Counted from the first letter of the stretch, positions 16,410-25,183 are shown. The stretch is 36,125 nucleotides of DNA from Actinoplanes oryzae (GCF_030757795.1 NZ_JAUQWH010000088.1:1-36125), one strand, 5' to 3'. Notes: generated from the sequence alone by a model not told the origin. Numbers and translations are program-made.

Positions 16410-18077
16410 TCAGATCGCGACGCGCATGACCTCGCGCACCGAGGTCAGACCCCCGGCCGCCTTGGCCAGCCCGTCGGCGCGCAGCTCGTACATGCCCTGG
16501 GCGAGGGCGACCTCGCGGATCTCGCCCGCCGCGGCCCGGCGGATGGTCAGCGACTCGATCTCCGGGGAGATCGGCATCACCTCGTGCAGCGCGAGCCGGC
16601 CCCGATAGCCGGTGTTGGCGCAGTTGCGGCAGCCGACCGGGCGATAGAGGGCCTCGGGCACGGCCAGATCCTGGTACGGCCACCGCGCCCCCTCCAGCTC
16701 CTCGGCCGTCGGGGTGTACGCCTCCTTGCACCAGTCGCAGAGGCGCCGCGACAGCCGCTGGGCCAGCACGCAGTCCAGCGACGAGCCGACGAGGAAGGGC
16801 TCGATGCCCATCTCGGTGAGCCGGGTGACCGCGCCGGGGGCGTCGTTGGTGTGCAGCGTGGAGAGCACGAGGTGACCGGTGAGGGACGCCTCGACCGCGA
16901 TCTGGGCGGTGTTGCCGTCCCGGATCTCGCCGATGAGCACGACGTCGGGGTCGGAGCGCAGGATCGCCGGGAGCACGGCGGCGAACGTCAGGCCGGCCTT
17001 CGCGTTCACCTGCACCTGGTTGACGCCCCGCAGCCGGTACTCGACCGGGTCCTCGACGGTGATCACGTTGATCTCCGGCTTGCTGATCCGGCCCAGGGTC
17101 GCGTACAGGGTGGTGGATTTTCCGGAGCCGGTGGGACCGGTGACCAGGACCATCCCGTGGGGCTTGCTGAACGACTCGGAGAAGCGGGCCAGGTTGTGCG
17201 CGGTGAAGCCGAGCTTGGTCATGTCGAGGTCGATGCCGCCGGTATCCAGGACGCGCAGCACGATCTTCTCGCCCCACACGGTGGGCAGCGTGGCGGTCCG
17301 CAGGTCGACCGTCCGGTCCCGGATGAGGGCCGTGATGCGCCCGTTCTGCGGGATGCGCCGCTCGGTGATGTCGACGCCCGACATGATCTTCAGGCGCGAG
17401 ATGAGCGCCGGCATGACGCCCTTGGGCACGGTGTCCAGCTCGTGCATGACGCCGTCGATCCGGTACCGCACCCGCATGTCGTCCTCGGTCGGCTCGAGGT
17501 GCAGGTCGGAGGCGCGGTTTTGGACGGCCTGCTCGATGAGGTTGTTGACGTAGCGCACGATCGGCGCGTCGTCGGCCGTGGTCGCCTGCGCGGCCATCGC
17601 GGACGTCTCGTCGGCCGCCGCCTCGGCCATGTCGGCGAGATCGCTGTCCTCGCGCTGCAGCCGCTCGATGATCCGGCGGACCTCGCTGCGGGCCACGACC
17701 ACCGGGCGTACGGACATGCCGGTCGACGCCCGCACGTCGTCGAGCGCCACGACGTCGCCGGGGTCGGTGACGCCGACGATCAGCTCGCCGTCCTGGATCG
17801 CCAGCCCGAGCACGCGGTGGCGCAGCACCACGGGCAGCGGGATGCGCTTGAGCGCGGCCGGATCCGGGGTGAAGCTGCCGAGGTCGAGCGTCGTCGTGCC
17901 GGCGGCGGCCGCGGCGGCCGAGGTCAGCTGCTCCTCGGTCACGACGTTGTCGTTGATGAGGACCGCCCGGACCGACCGGCCGCTGCGCTGCGCCTCCTCG
18001 GCGGCGGCATCCACCGCCACGGGGTCGACGCCGATCTGCTTCAGGGCGTCGAGCAGCGGGCGGAAGCTCTGGTCCAT
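16410..18077 (-). CDS. pilB: Type IV pilus assembly ATPase PilB
   Basis: This is the 555-residue extension motor and first gene of the operon. An N-terminal MshEN-type region (about 1-150) precedes the ATPase core. MshEN domains of this family can bind cyclic di-GMP. The core has Walker A GPTGSGKS at about 314-321, an Asp box DVVLIGEIRD near 378-387, a His box STLHTND and RTATLPTVWGEKIVLR. The zinc tetracysteine is Cys447/450 (CDWC) and Cys483/486 (CRNC). A GAGGA element lies four bases before the ATG. The 71-base gap to the regulator gene upstream must hold the operon promoter, but I see no consensus pair. Confidence 0.95.
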   Translation of the reverse strand: MDQSFRPLLDALKQIGVDPVAVDAAAEEAQRSGRSVRAVLINDNVVTEEQLTSAAAAAAGTTTLDLGSFTPDPAALKRIPLPVVLRHRVLGLAIQDGELIVGVTDPGDVVALDDVRASTGMSVRPVVVARSEVRRIIERLQREDSDLADMAEAAADETSAMAAQATTADDAPIVRYVNNLIEQAVQNRASDLHLEPTEDDMRVRYRIDGVMHELDTVPKGVMPALISRLKIMSGVDITERRIPQNGRITALIRDRTVDLRTATLPTVWGEKIVLRVLDTGGIDLDMTKLGFTAHNLARFSESFSKPHGMVLVTGPTGSGKSTTLYATLGRISKPEINVITVEDPVEYRLRGVNQVQVNAKAGLTFAAVLPAILRSDPDVVLIGEIRDGNTAQIAVEASLTGHLVLSTLHTNDAPGAVTRLTEMGIEPFLVGSSLDCVLAQRLSRRLCDWCKEAYTPTAEELEGARWPYQDLAVPEALYRPVGCRNCANTGYRGRLALHEVMPISPEIESLTIRRAAAGEIREVALAQGMYELRADGLAKAAGGLTSVREVMRVAI

Positions 18078-18148
18078 GACATCCTCACGAAACGACTACC
18101 AGGGGTTCACCTGTCCCATCGGTCGCTTTCGCCCGGATCTGAGACGCG

Positions 18149-19132
18149 TCAGCCGTGCCGGAAAGTTCTCCGGTAGGCGGCCGGGGCCACGCCGACGGAC
18201 TGCTGGAAGTGCTGGCGGAGGGCGGTGGCGCTGCCCAGGCCGGCGCGGCGGGCGACCACGTCCACGGCCAGGTCGGTCGCCTCGAGGAGCTGGCGGGCGT
18301 GGTCGATGCGCTGCTGCAGGAGCCACTTGAGCGGGCTCAGGCCGGTCTCCTCGCGGAAGCGGCGGGTGAAGGTGCGCACGCTCATGGTCGCGTGCCCGGC
18401 CATCTCCTCCAGGCTCACCGGCTCGGCGAGGCGGTCCAGCGCCCACGCCCGGGTCGCGCCGGTCCCCCCGGTACGCGCGGCGGGCACGGGACGCTCGATG
18501 TACTGCGCCTGGCCGCCGTCGCGGAACGGGGGCACCACGCACCGGCGGGCGGCCGTGTTGGCGACGGCGCTGCCGTGGTCGGAGCGCACGACGTGCAGGC
18601 ACAGATCGATGCCCGCCCCGACGCCCGCCGAGGTCAGGATGTCGCCGTCGTCCACGAACAGGACGTCGAAGTCCCACTTGACCCGCGGATACAGCCTCTT
18701 CAGGCGCGGCGCCCAGTCCCAGTGACTGGCGGCGGGCCGGCCGTCGAGGAGTCCCGCGGCGGCGAGGACCGAGGCGCCCGTACAGATGGACAGGATCCTT
18801 GCCTCCCGGGCGTGCGCGGCGCGCAGGGCCTCGGCCACCGCGGGGTCGAGGAAGCCGTCGATGAGGGTGCGGTTGCCGTTCACGCCGGCCACGATCACGG
18901 TGCCGGCCGTGGCGAGCGCGGTGAGATCGTGATCCGGCGTGATGGTGAACCCGCCGCGCGAGGGCCGGATCGGGCGGCCCGCCACGCCGGCGGTGGTGAT
19001 CTCGTAGAACGGCGTGTCGTCCGCGGCCCGGGCTGCCCCGAGGACCTGGGCCGGGACGGCGAGGTCGAAGCCGACGACGGCATCCAGGGCCAGCACGGTC
19101 ACGGCATGCGTCATGGCCCGATTCTTGCGCAT
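18149..19132 (-). CDS. GlxA-type AraC family transcriptional regulator
   Basis: This 327-residue regulator has an N-terminal DJ-1/PfpI-like domain (VTVLALDAVVGFDLAVPAQVLG; nucleophile-elbow-like LSICTGASVLAAAGLLDG). Two AraC helix-turn-helix motifs are at the C terminus (LEEMAGHATMSVRTFTRRFR and VVARRAGLGSATALRQHFQQ), ending VAPAAYRRTF. The elbow cysteine (ICTGA) is kept, although in regulators it serves as a ligand pocket and not for proteolysis. A GGGAGG five bases before the second of two adjacent ATGs favours the start at 19132. The ATG at 19114 fits family alignments slightly better. It is divergent from the MFS gene with about 50 bases between starts, so it probably controls that exporter. 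Confidence 0.88.
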   Translation of the reverse strand: MRKNRAMTHAVTVLALDAVVGFDLAVPAQVLGAARAADDTPFYEITTAGVAGRPIRPSRGGFTITPDHDLTALATAGTVIVAGVNGNRTLIDGFLDPAVAEALRAAHAREARILSICTGASVLAAAGLLDGRPAASHWDWAPRLKRLYPRVKWDFDVLFVDDGDILTSAGVGAGIDLCLHVVRSDHGSAVANTAARRCVVPPFRDGGQAQYIERPVPAARTGGTGATRAWALDRLAEPVSLEEMAGHATMSVRTFTRRFREETGLSPLKWLLQQRIDHARQLLEATDLAVDVVARRAGLGSATALRQHFQQSVGVAPAAYRRTFRHG

Positions 19133-19184
19133 CATGGCCTCCCGGCCACTCGTCCGTACGGGCGGGGCTGCGCACAATCAGCAG

Positions 19185-20492
19185 GTGACCTCACGCCGCC
19201 TGCACCCGGCCTGGCTCGTCGCCGCCGTGGCCTTCATCGCCCTCATCGGGGCCGCCGGCTTCCGCGCCACGCCGTCGGTGCTGCTCCAGCCGCTGCACGA
19301 CGAGTTCGGCTGGTCGCTCGGGACCATCTCCGCCGCCGTCTCCGTCAACCTCCTCCTGTACGGCCTCACCGCCCCGTTCGCCGCGGCGCTCATGGAGAAG
19401 CTCGGCATGCGCCGGGTGGTCGCCGCGGCGCTCGTGCTCGTGGCGGCGGGCAGCGGCCTGACCGTCTTCATGGGCCACAGCTGGCAGCTGATCCTCTGCT
19501 GGGGCGTCCTGGTCGGCCTGGGCACGGGCTCGATGGCCCTCGGCTTCGTGGCGATCGTGACCGGCCGCTGGTTCGTCAAGCGCCGGGGCCTGGTGACCGG
19601 CGTCCTCACCGCGGGCGGCGCCACCGGCCAGCTCGTGTTCCTGCCCCTGCTCGCCCAGCTCAGCGGCGGCCATGGCTGGCGGGTCGCGGCCCTCGTCGTC
19701 GCGGCAGCCGCGCTGGCCGTGGTGCCACTGGTGTGGTGGCGCCTGCGGGACCGGCCCGCCGAGCTGAACGCGCTGCCCTACGGCGCCACGGAAGAACCGC
19801 CACCGGTGACCGCCGACCCGGGCGGAGCAGCCCGCAACGCGCTGCGGTCGCTGCGGGCCGCCGCCCGGACCCGCCCGTTCTGGCTCCTCGCCGGCGGCTT
19901 CGCCATCTGCGGCGCGACCACGAACGGCCTGGTGGGCACGCACTTCATCCCGGCGGCCCACGACCACGGCATGCCCTCCACCACGGCGGCGAGCCTGCTG
20001 GCGCTGGTCGGCCTCTTCGACATCGCCGGCACCATCGCCTCCGGCTGGCTCACCGACCGGGTGGACAGCCGGCTGCTGCTGGGCGCGTACTACGGCCTGC
20101 GCGGACTGTCGCTGCTGGTCCTGCCGTCCCTCTTCGCGGCCACGGCGCACCCGAGCATGGTCGTCTTCATCCTGTTCTACGGCCTGGACTGGGTCGCCAC
20201 GGTGCCGCCGACGGTCGCGCTGTGCCGCGAGTACTTCGGCGAGCGCGGCGCCGTGGTCTTCGGCTGGGTCTTCGCATCGCACCAACTGGGGGCTGCGGCT
20301 GCTGCCTCCGCCGCCGGGTTGGTCCGGGACCGGCTGGGTGACTACGACACCGCCTGGTACGCGGCGGGAGCGCTGGCGCTGCTCGCCTCGCTGCTGTCCC
20401 TGATGCTCCTGGCCGGCCGTCGCGCCACGTCGGAGGGACCGGCCGGCCCGGGCATCGGCCTGGCCTTCCCGGCCCCGGCTGCCCGGTCGTAA
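19185..20492 (+). CDS. MFS transporter
   Basis: This is a 435-residue major facilitator of the 12-helix size. Helix 1 starts at PAWLVAAVAFIALIGAAGF, and the loop 2-3 signature is recognisable as AALMEKLGMRRVVAAALVL. The loop 8-9 counterpart is SGWLTDRVDSRLLLG. A central cytoplasmic stretch (RDRPAELNALPYGA) separates the halves. The sequence resembles the monocarboxylate/oxalate-antiporter-like MFS branch, but the substrate is uncertain. The GTG at 19185 is the start. A CACAAT element ends six bases before it, so the transcript may be leaderless. It is divergent from the GlxA-type regulator and convergent with the Abi-like gene six bases downstream. Confidence 0.9.
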   Translation: MTSRRLHPAWLVAAVAFIALIGAAGFRATPSVLLQPLHDEFGWSLGTISAAVSVNLLLYGLTAPFAAALMEKLGMRRVVAAALVLVAAGSGLTVFMGHSWQLILCWGVLVGLGTGSMALGFVAIVTGRWFVKRRGLVTGVLTAGGATGQLVFLPLLAQLSGGHGWRVAALVVAAAALAVVPLVWWRLRDRPAELNALPYGATEEPPPVTADPGGAARNALRSLRAAARTRPFWLLAGGFAICGATTNGLVGTHFIPAAHDHGMPSTTAASLLALVGLFDIAGTIASGWLTDRVDSRLLLGAYYGLRGLSLLVLPSLFAATAHPSMVVFILFYGLDWVATVPPTVALCREYFGERGAVVFGWVFASHQLGAAAAASAAGLVRDRLGDYDTAWYAAGALALLASLLSLMLLAGRRATSEGPAGPGIGLAFPAPAARS

Positions 20493-20498
20493 CGGCTC

Positions 20499-21173
20499 TC
20501 AGAACCTCGGCGGCCGGTCGCCGTCGCACGTGGTTCGCCTCCGGGTGAGCACGGCGGGCACGCGATCCATGGCCATGGCCTCCCTCGTCGCGGTCGCGTC
20601 GATGTAGCCCAGCAGCCGGTAGATCTTGCGGTGATCCGCCGCCAGATCCCGGTGATGGATCGGTTCGTGATGCATGATCCGGTTGCGTAGCCGTCGCATG
20701 GCTTCGAGGTTGTCGTGCAGATCCCGCCGGCGTCCGCGGTAATGCGGGAAAGCTCGATGCAGGCACGGGACCCAGAAGTGTCTGTCGTACTGGGAGAATC
20801 GGTTGTTGCTCAGCAACGAGGTCCAGAATCCGAAGGAGAGCTCGGCAACGACGTCATCGGGCGCCGCCGGGCGGCGGTTCCGTCGTTCGTACTTCTCGCA
20901 TGCTTCGGAGACCAGGTGCAAGCCGCCGGCCTGCAGCGGGGCGACGATCCACCAGTCGTCGCGGTGATAGTTCGTCCGGAGGGCATCGTGCAAGGCATTG
21001 CGGAGCGCTAGTTCGAGGCAGTGCAGGGATCCGTAGAAGGCGCCCGAAACTTCGACGTTCCACCAGTACAAGCGCTCGGCTGCGGCCCTGTCCGAATGGG
21101 TGGCCCGAGCGTAGGCGTCCAACCTGGGGGTGGAGAACGTCTTGTCCATCCAGGTTGAGAAAGGTATCTCCAC
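20499..21173 (-). CDS. Abi-like (HEPN-type) protein
   Basis: This 224-residue cytoplasmic helical protein resembles the Abi_2/AbiD-F-like family, associated with abortive infection of phages in lactococci. Diagnostic pieces are the YWWNVEVSGAFYGSLHCLELALRNAL segment, the SFGFWTSLLSNN block, and MRRLRNRIMHHEPI near the C terminus. The last has the Arg-x4-His arrangement of HEPN ribonucleases (RNRIMH). Such proteins usually cut RNA when triggered. The true start is the GTG at 21173, with GAGAGG six bases upstream. The frame extends to 21389 without supporting signals. Its codon use looks less GC-biased than its neighbours, suggesting recent acquisition. It stands alone with no antitoxin gene visible. 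Confidence 0.82.
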   Translation of the reverse strand: MEIPFSTWMDKTFSTPRLDAYARATHSDRAAAERLYWWNVEVSGAFYGSLHCLELALRNALHDALRTNYHRDDWWIVAPLQAGGLHLVSEACEKYERRNRRPAAPDDVVAELSFGFWTSLLSNNRFSQYDRHFWVPCLHRAFPHYRGRRRDLHDNLEAMRRLRNRIMHHEPIHHRDLAADHRKIYRLLGYIDATATREAMAMDRVPAVLTRRRTTCDGDRPPRF

Positions 21174-21491
21174 CGCGTTCCTCTCCCTTGATGACGCGTG
21201 GGATCTTCTGCTAAAGTCACTCACCGTGAGCCCCGGGTCCGCCTCTGCTTTGCATGCCGCCCGGGGCACGGCTATTTCTGGCACCTGATTGCCAACGTGC
21301 TCTACGCCTAGTTGCTTGGCGACTATCGCAGAGACTGTAGCCCCCGCTTGCTCAGGGGGTGAAGCGGGGTCCCGGGCGCGCGACATCACGTGATCATGAG
21401 GCGGAAGTCGGTATGCCTGAGTAAATCGATGATCTTCATTGCGACGCTAGCGTGGGGGCATCCCCGTCCCGTTCGTCGAAGGAGATCGTCG
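21174..21491. other. Divergent intergenic region with two dyads
   Basis: This 318-base gap between the Abi-like gene and the protease gene contains no convincing gene. It holds an 11-base palindrome (CTCAC-c-GTGAG, 21220-21230) about 47 bases before the Abi-like start, and a perfect 8-bp inverted repeat CCCCGCTT (21342-21349) / AAGCGGGG (21362-21369) with a 12-base loop. Base composition is visibly less GC-rich than the flanks, in keeping with a foreign insert around the Abi-like gene. A TAGCGT at 21448-21453 could be the protease -10, without a clear -35. Confidence 0.5.
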
Positions 21492-22022
21492 ATGCTGCTC
21501 AGAAGGCTGTCGGCCGCCCTCGTCGCCATCCTCGCGATGGCCGGCCTCCAGGTCGCCACCGCCGGACCCGCCGCCGCGGCGCCCCGGATCCTCTACTACG
21601 ACGCCAGTCAGGCGCAGGAGTTCGTGGCTGTGGTCAATCAGGGCGCTCAGATCTGGAACAGCCGGGTCGCCAACGTGCGCCTGGAGCCCGTGCCCTCGGG
21701 TCGCACCCCCAACATCCGGGTGTACGCCGACAACGGCTGGCCCCGCACGTACACGTCCTCGCTCGGCAACGGCTACTGGTACATGGGCCGGGAAGCGGTC
21801 AACGACGGCTACTACCAGCCGCGGATCGCCGCGCACGAGTTCGGGCACATTCTCGGGCTGCCCGACCGTCGCACCGGGCTCTGCGCCGACCTGATGTCCG
21901 GCAGCAGCGCGCCCGTGTCCTGCACCAACGCCAACCCGAACGCCACGGAGGCGGCCACGGTCAACAACTCGTTCCGCACCTCGGTCGCCGTCCCCGCGCG
22001 GGTCTACACCTTCGCGGGCTGA
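21492..22022 (+). CDS. Snapalysin-type secreted zinc metalloprotease
   Basis: This 176-residue exported protease has an RR-containing signal peptide of about 30 residues (MLLRRLSAALVAILAMAG), cleaved probably after AGPAAAA. The mature domain is about 146 residues, the size of snapalysins (M7). The zinc site HEFGHILGLPD is at about 115-125, with His115, His119 and Asp125 as ligands and Glu116 as base. The Met-turn is DLMSG, and Cys131 and Cys144 form the expected disulfide. Snapalysins are small Streptomyces milk-protein-hydrolysing enzymes. AAGGAG lies seven bases before the ATG. No LysR-type activator, which often sits beside snapalysin genes, is present here. It is convergent with the STAS gene. 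Confidence 0.92.
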   Translation: MLLRRLSAALVAILAMAGLQVATAGPAAAAPRILYYDASQAQEFVAVVNQGAQIWNSRVANVRLEPVPSGRTPNIRVYADNGWPRTYTSSLGNGYWYMGREAVNDGYYQPRIAAHEFGHILGLPDRRTGLCADLMSGSSAPVSCTNANPNATEAATVNNSFRTSVAVPARVYTFAG

Positions 22023-22033
22023 AGGCCGGCCGG

Positions 22034-22055
22034 GAGCAGCTCGAGCGGCCTGCTC
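22034..22055. terminator. Possible stem-loop between convergent genes
   Basis: GAGCAG (22034-22039) and CTGCTC (22050-22055) form a perfect 6-bp stem with a 10-base loop, between the protease stop and the STAS stop, just touching the latter. It lacks a T-run, so it would be a weak bidirectional terminator at most. Confidence 0.35.
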
Positions 22056-22374
22056 AGTCCTGGATCGCCACGACTTCGAGCAGGCCGCTCAGCACCAGGA
22101 TCTGCCGGACGCCGCGGGTCGGCCGGCGCAGCTGGAAGTCCACGCCCTCGTCGCGGGCCCGCTGGAAGCCGAAGATGATCGCGCCCAGCCCGGTGCTGTC
22201 GATGAAGGACAGCTCGGCGAGGTCGACCGTCACCGACCGCGGCCGCGTCGCCAGCGCCTCGACCAGCGCGACCCGCACCTGGTCCACGTTGAGCACGTCG
22301 ACCTCGCCGCGCAAAGTCACGGTGACCGCGTCGCCGGCGGTGCGGTCCAGGCTCGTCACGGGTTCTTCGGTCAC
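22054..22374 (-). CDS. STAS-domain anti-anti-sigma factor (SpoIIAA-like)
   Basis: This is a 106-residue single STAS domain. The phosphorylatable serine is Ser60 in the LSFIDSTGLGAII loop. The pattern VTVTLRGEVDVLN at the N terminus and LRRPTRGVRQILVLSGL in the last half are typical of anti-sigma-factor antagonists. Its switch kinase (an RsbW/SpoIIAB-like protein) is not adjacent. The PP2C phosphatase at 33698 is of the type that can dephosphorylate such proteins, but it is 11 kb away. The start is a GTG with GGAAGG eight bases upstream. Confidence 0.9.
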   Translation of the reverse strand: MTEEPVTSLDRTAGDAVTVTLRGEVDVLNVDQVRVALVEALATRPRSVTVDLAELSFIDSTGLGAIIFGFQRARDEGVDFQLRRPTRGVRQILVLSGLLEVVAIQD

Positions 22375-22755
22375 CGGGGGCGCCTTCCATGGAGCGACAG
22401 AGCTACCAGTTCATTCCACCAACGAGCGAACCTTAAGCCTCGGCACCAACTCCTTGTCGGCCCGTGCCGCCGCGCCGCGCCGCGCCGGTCCGGATCGCGC
22501 CGGTTCCGGCCGGATCGCGCCGCCCGCCCGATCGCCGCCAGCCCGGATCCCGCCGGTCGCCCGCCGCAGCAGATGCCGGCCGGGTCGCCCGCCGTAAACC
22601 GCCGGGTAGCCCGCTGCGAAAGTGCCGGCCGCGCGACGCCGGGCAGCTCGCCGCCGGGCCCGGCGCGCTGCCGGAACAAGCGCAATCTTCCGCTGTGGCG
22701 ATGGTTCCACGTACGGTAATCGGGAAGCACCGACACATCAGCTGGGAGGGGCGGC
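22375..22755. repeat. GC-rich non-coding region with degenerate direct repeats
   Basis: No convincing gene is present in these 381 bases. Open frames here read as Arg/Ala/Gly-rich shadows. The 12-mer GGTCGCCCGCCG occurs exactly at 22555-22566 and 22583-22594. A CCGGATCGCGCCG unit occurs at 22490-22502 and again 20 bases later at 22510-22522. Short CCGGG/CGCC variants continue to about 22660. The last 50 bases before 22756 turn AT-richer (around 22705-22735) and should contain the TPR gene's promoter. I see no consensus pair. Confidence 0.45.
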
Positions 22756-25179
22756 GTGCCGATCCGTGGTGGGCTGCCGCCGCGCAATCCGCGATTCGTC
22801 GGGCGTGAGGAGCTCCTCGCGCAGGTCCGGGGCCTGCTCGGCACCGGGCCGGTGGTCCTGTTGCCCGCCGACGACCATCAGCTGGGCGGCACCGGCCGGA
22901 CCCAGCTGGCCGTCGAGTACGCCTATCGCTACGCGGACACGTACGACCTGGTCTGGTGGATTCCCGCCGAGCAGACCACCGGCATGCGCGCGGCGCTCGT
23001 CGGCCTCGCCCAGGAGCTGGGGCTGCCCGAGGCGCGTGACATCAACCGGACGCTGGGCGCGGTCCGTGACGCGTTGAGCCGCGGGGAGCCGTACAGGAAC
23101 TGGCTCGTGGTCTTCGAGAACGCGAACCGGCCCGAGGACATCAAGCCCTATCTGCCCAGCGGCGCCGGGCACGTGCTGGTCACCTCGCGCAACCCGCGGT
23201 GGACGTCGGAGGTCGCGCAGGCGGTGCCGGTCGCGGTGTTCGGGCGTACGGACAGCGTGGACCTGCTCCGCCGCCGCGCGCCCGAGCTGTCCGTGGCGGA
23301 CGCCGAGCGGCTCGCCGAGCGCCTGGGCGACGTGCCGATGGCGCTCGACCAGGCCGCGGCCGTGCGGGCGGCGACCGGCTGGTCCGTCACCGAGTACCTG
23401 CGCCGCTACGACCTGCGCGCCGCCGAGCTGGCGTACCCGACCCCGATCCGGGTGGCCTACGGGCTGGCGGCCGACGCGCTGGCCGTGGCCGGTCCGGCGG
23501 CGTACGAGCTGTTGCGGCTGACGGCGTTCCTGGCGAGCGCGCCCGTGTCGTGGGAGCTGCTCTGGGCGGCGCGCGGGCTGGCGTCGGCGGAGCTGGCCCC
23601 GACGCTGCGCATCGAGCGGCGGCTGAAGGCGGCGATCCGGCTCATCGGCCGCTACGGGCTGGCCGAGCTCGATCCCTCGGGCGCGAGCCTGGTCGTGCAC
23701 CCGCTGGTCCGGGGCATGCTCGGGCAGCAGCTGAGTTCGGAGCGGCACGCGGTGCTGCTGCGGACCGTGCGGGCGATGCTGGCGGCGGCGGACCCGGGCG
23801 ACCCCGACAACCCGGCGCACTGGTCGCGCTATGCCGACATCGTGCCGCACCTCGTGCACTCCGACGCGCTCGGCGGGGACAGCGAGGAGATCCGGCAGCT
23901 GGTCATCAACTGCATCCGCTTCCTGTACGCCCGCGGCGACTACGACTCGAGCCGCGACCTGGCCGCGCAGGCGGTCGCCCGGTGGACGGACAGCCTGGGC
24001 GAGACCGACGAGCAGACGCTGCTGGTGTCGTTCCACCTCGCGAACGCGCTGCGGGCGGTGGGGCGTACGGCGGATGCCCGGGTCCTGAACGCCCGCACCT
24101 TGCGCTCGCAGCGCGAGGTGCTCGGCGACGACGACGAGACGACGCTGGCCACCGCGAACAGCGTGGGCGGCGACCTGCGCATGCAGGGGCACTTCGAGCA
24201 GGCCCGGCAGCTCGACGCGGACAACCTGGTGCGCTATCGCCGGCTGTTCGGCGAGGGCTTCCCGACCGCGCTGCGCTGCGCCAACAACCTGGCGGCGGAC
24301 CTGCGGCTGCTGGGCGACTTCCGGGGCGCCCGCGCGCTGGACGAGCAGGTGTTGCGGCACCGGCAGATCATCTTCGTCGACGGGCACCCGGAGACGCTGT
24401 CGTCGCGCGCCGAGCTGGCCTTCGACCTGTACGGCCTGGGCGACTACGCGGGCGCGTCGGCGGTGCTCGCGGAGACCGGGCACTTCGAGGCGCTGGGCCC
24501 CGATCACCCGATGGCGCTGTGGGCCGGGCGCTTCGCGGCGATGGCGGCGCGGCGCTCGGGACGCCCGGACGCGCGCCGGCGGGCCACGGAGAATGTCGCG
24601 CTCTACCGGCAGAAGTTCGGCGACCTGAGCGTGGAGACGCTGGCGGCGGTGGTGTCGCTGGCCAACTGCGTGCGCGAGGAGGGCGACCTCGACGAGGCGC
24701 ACCAGCTGCTGGAACGCGCGGTGGCCCGCTATCACGCCGTGCTGGGCGACGAGCACCCGTTCACCCTGGCGGCGGCCGCCGACCTGGCGGGGGTCGCGCG
24801 CGCCACCGGACGGTACGCCGAGGCCCGCACGATCGACGCCGAGGCGCTCGGTGGCCTGCGCCGCAGCGTGGGTGGCGACCATCCGTTCACGCTGAGCTGC
24901 GCCAACGGGCTCGCCGCGGACCTGGTGGCCCTCGGGGAGGCGCAGCAGGCCCGGGAGGTCGCGCAGGACACGCTGACCCGGTCCCGCCGGACGCGCGGTG
25001 TCGATCACCCCGACACGCTGGCGTGCGCCTTCAACGTGGCGCTGGACTCCGGCGACGCGGTGGCGGTCGAGGCCGCGGCGCAGGGGCTGCAGAAGGCGTA
25101 CGGGGAGGAGCACCCCGTGGTGGCGCGGGCGGCAGCCGGCCTCCGCCTGGAGACGGAGATCGAGCTGCCGCCGCTCTGA
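22756..25179 (+). CDS. TPR/NTPase protein of the FxSxx-COOH-associated type, degenerate P-loop
   Basis: This 807-residue protein has an N-terminal NB-ARC-like NTPase and a long TPR array. The start IRGGLPPRNPRFVGREELL, then AVEYAYRYADTYDLVWWIPAEQ, WLVVFENANRPEDIKPYLPSG and HVLVTSRNPRW match the FxSxx-COOH system tetratricopeptide proteins. The P-loop (about 41-50) reads HQLGGTGRTQ: the invariant Lys is Arg48, and the usual LHGLGGVGKT is altered. ATP binding or hydrolysis is therefore doubtful. From about residue 400 onward are roughly nine TPR units with the NLAADLRLLG and G-EHPFTL patterns. Such proteins lie beside FxSxx-COOH peptide genes, and one is 4 kb away here. The GTG start has GGGAGGGG upstream. 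It is convergent with the next gene. Confidence 0.85.
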   Translation: MPIRGGLPPRNPRFVGREELLAQVRGLLGTGPVVLLPADDHQLGGTGRTQLAVEYAYRYADTYDLVWWIPAEQTTGMRAALVGLAQELGLPEARDINRTLGAVRDALSRGEPYRNWLVVFENANRPEDIKPYLPSGAGHVLVTSRNPRWTSEVAQAVPVAVFGRTDSVDLLRRRAPELSVADAERLAERLGDVPMALDQAAAVRAATGWSVTEYLRRYDLRAAELAYPTPIRVAYGLAADALAVAGPAAYELLRLTAFLASAPVSWELLWAARGLASAELAPTLRIERRLKAAIRLIGRYGLAELDPSGASLVVHPLVRGMLGQQLSSERHAVLLRTVRAMLAAADPGDPDNPAHWSRYADIVPHLVHSDALGGDSEEIRQLVINCIRFLYARGDYDSSRDLAAQAVARWTDSLGETDEQTLLVSFHLANALRAVGRTADARVLNARTLRSQREVLGDDDETTLATANSVGGDLRMQGHFEQARQLDADNLVRYRRLFGEGFPTALRCANNLAADLRLLGDFRGARALDEQVLRHRQIIFVDGHPETLSSRAELAFDLYGLGDYAGASAVLAETGHFEALGPDHPMALWAGRFAAMAARRSGRPDARRRATENVALYRQKFGDLSVETLAAVVSLANCVREEGDLDEAHQLLERAVARYHAVLGDEHPFTLAAAADLAGVARATGRYAEARTIDAEALGGLRRSVGGDHPFTLSCANGLAADLVALGEAQQAREVAQDTLTRSRRTRGVDHPDTLACAFNVALDSGDAVAVEAAAQGLQKAYGEEHPVVARAAAGLRLETEIELPPL

Positions 25180-25183
25180 TCTC

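Noticed and set aside
22411..22738. Short minus-strand frames in the GC-rich gap before the TPR gene
   Set aside because: They are Arg/Ala/Gly runs made by direct repeats, with no ribosome site and no family match.
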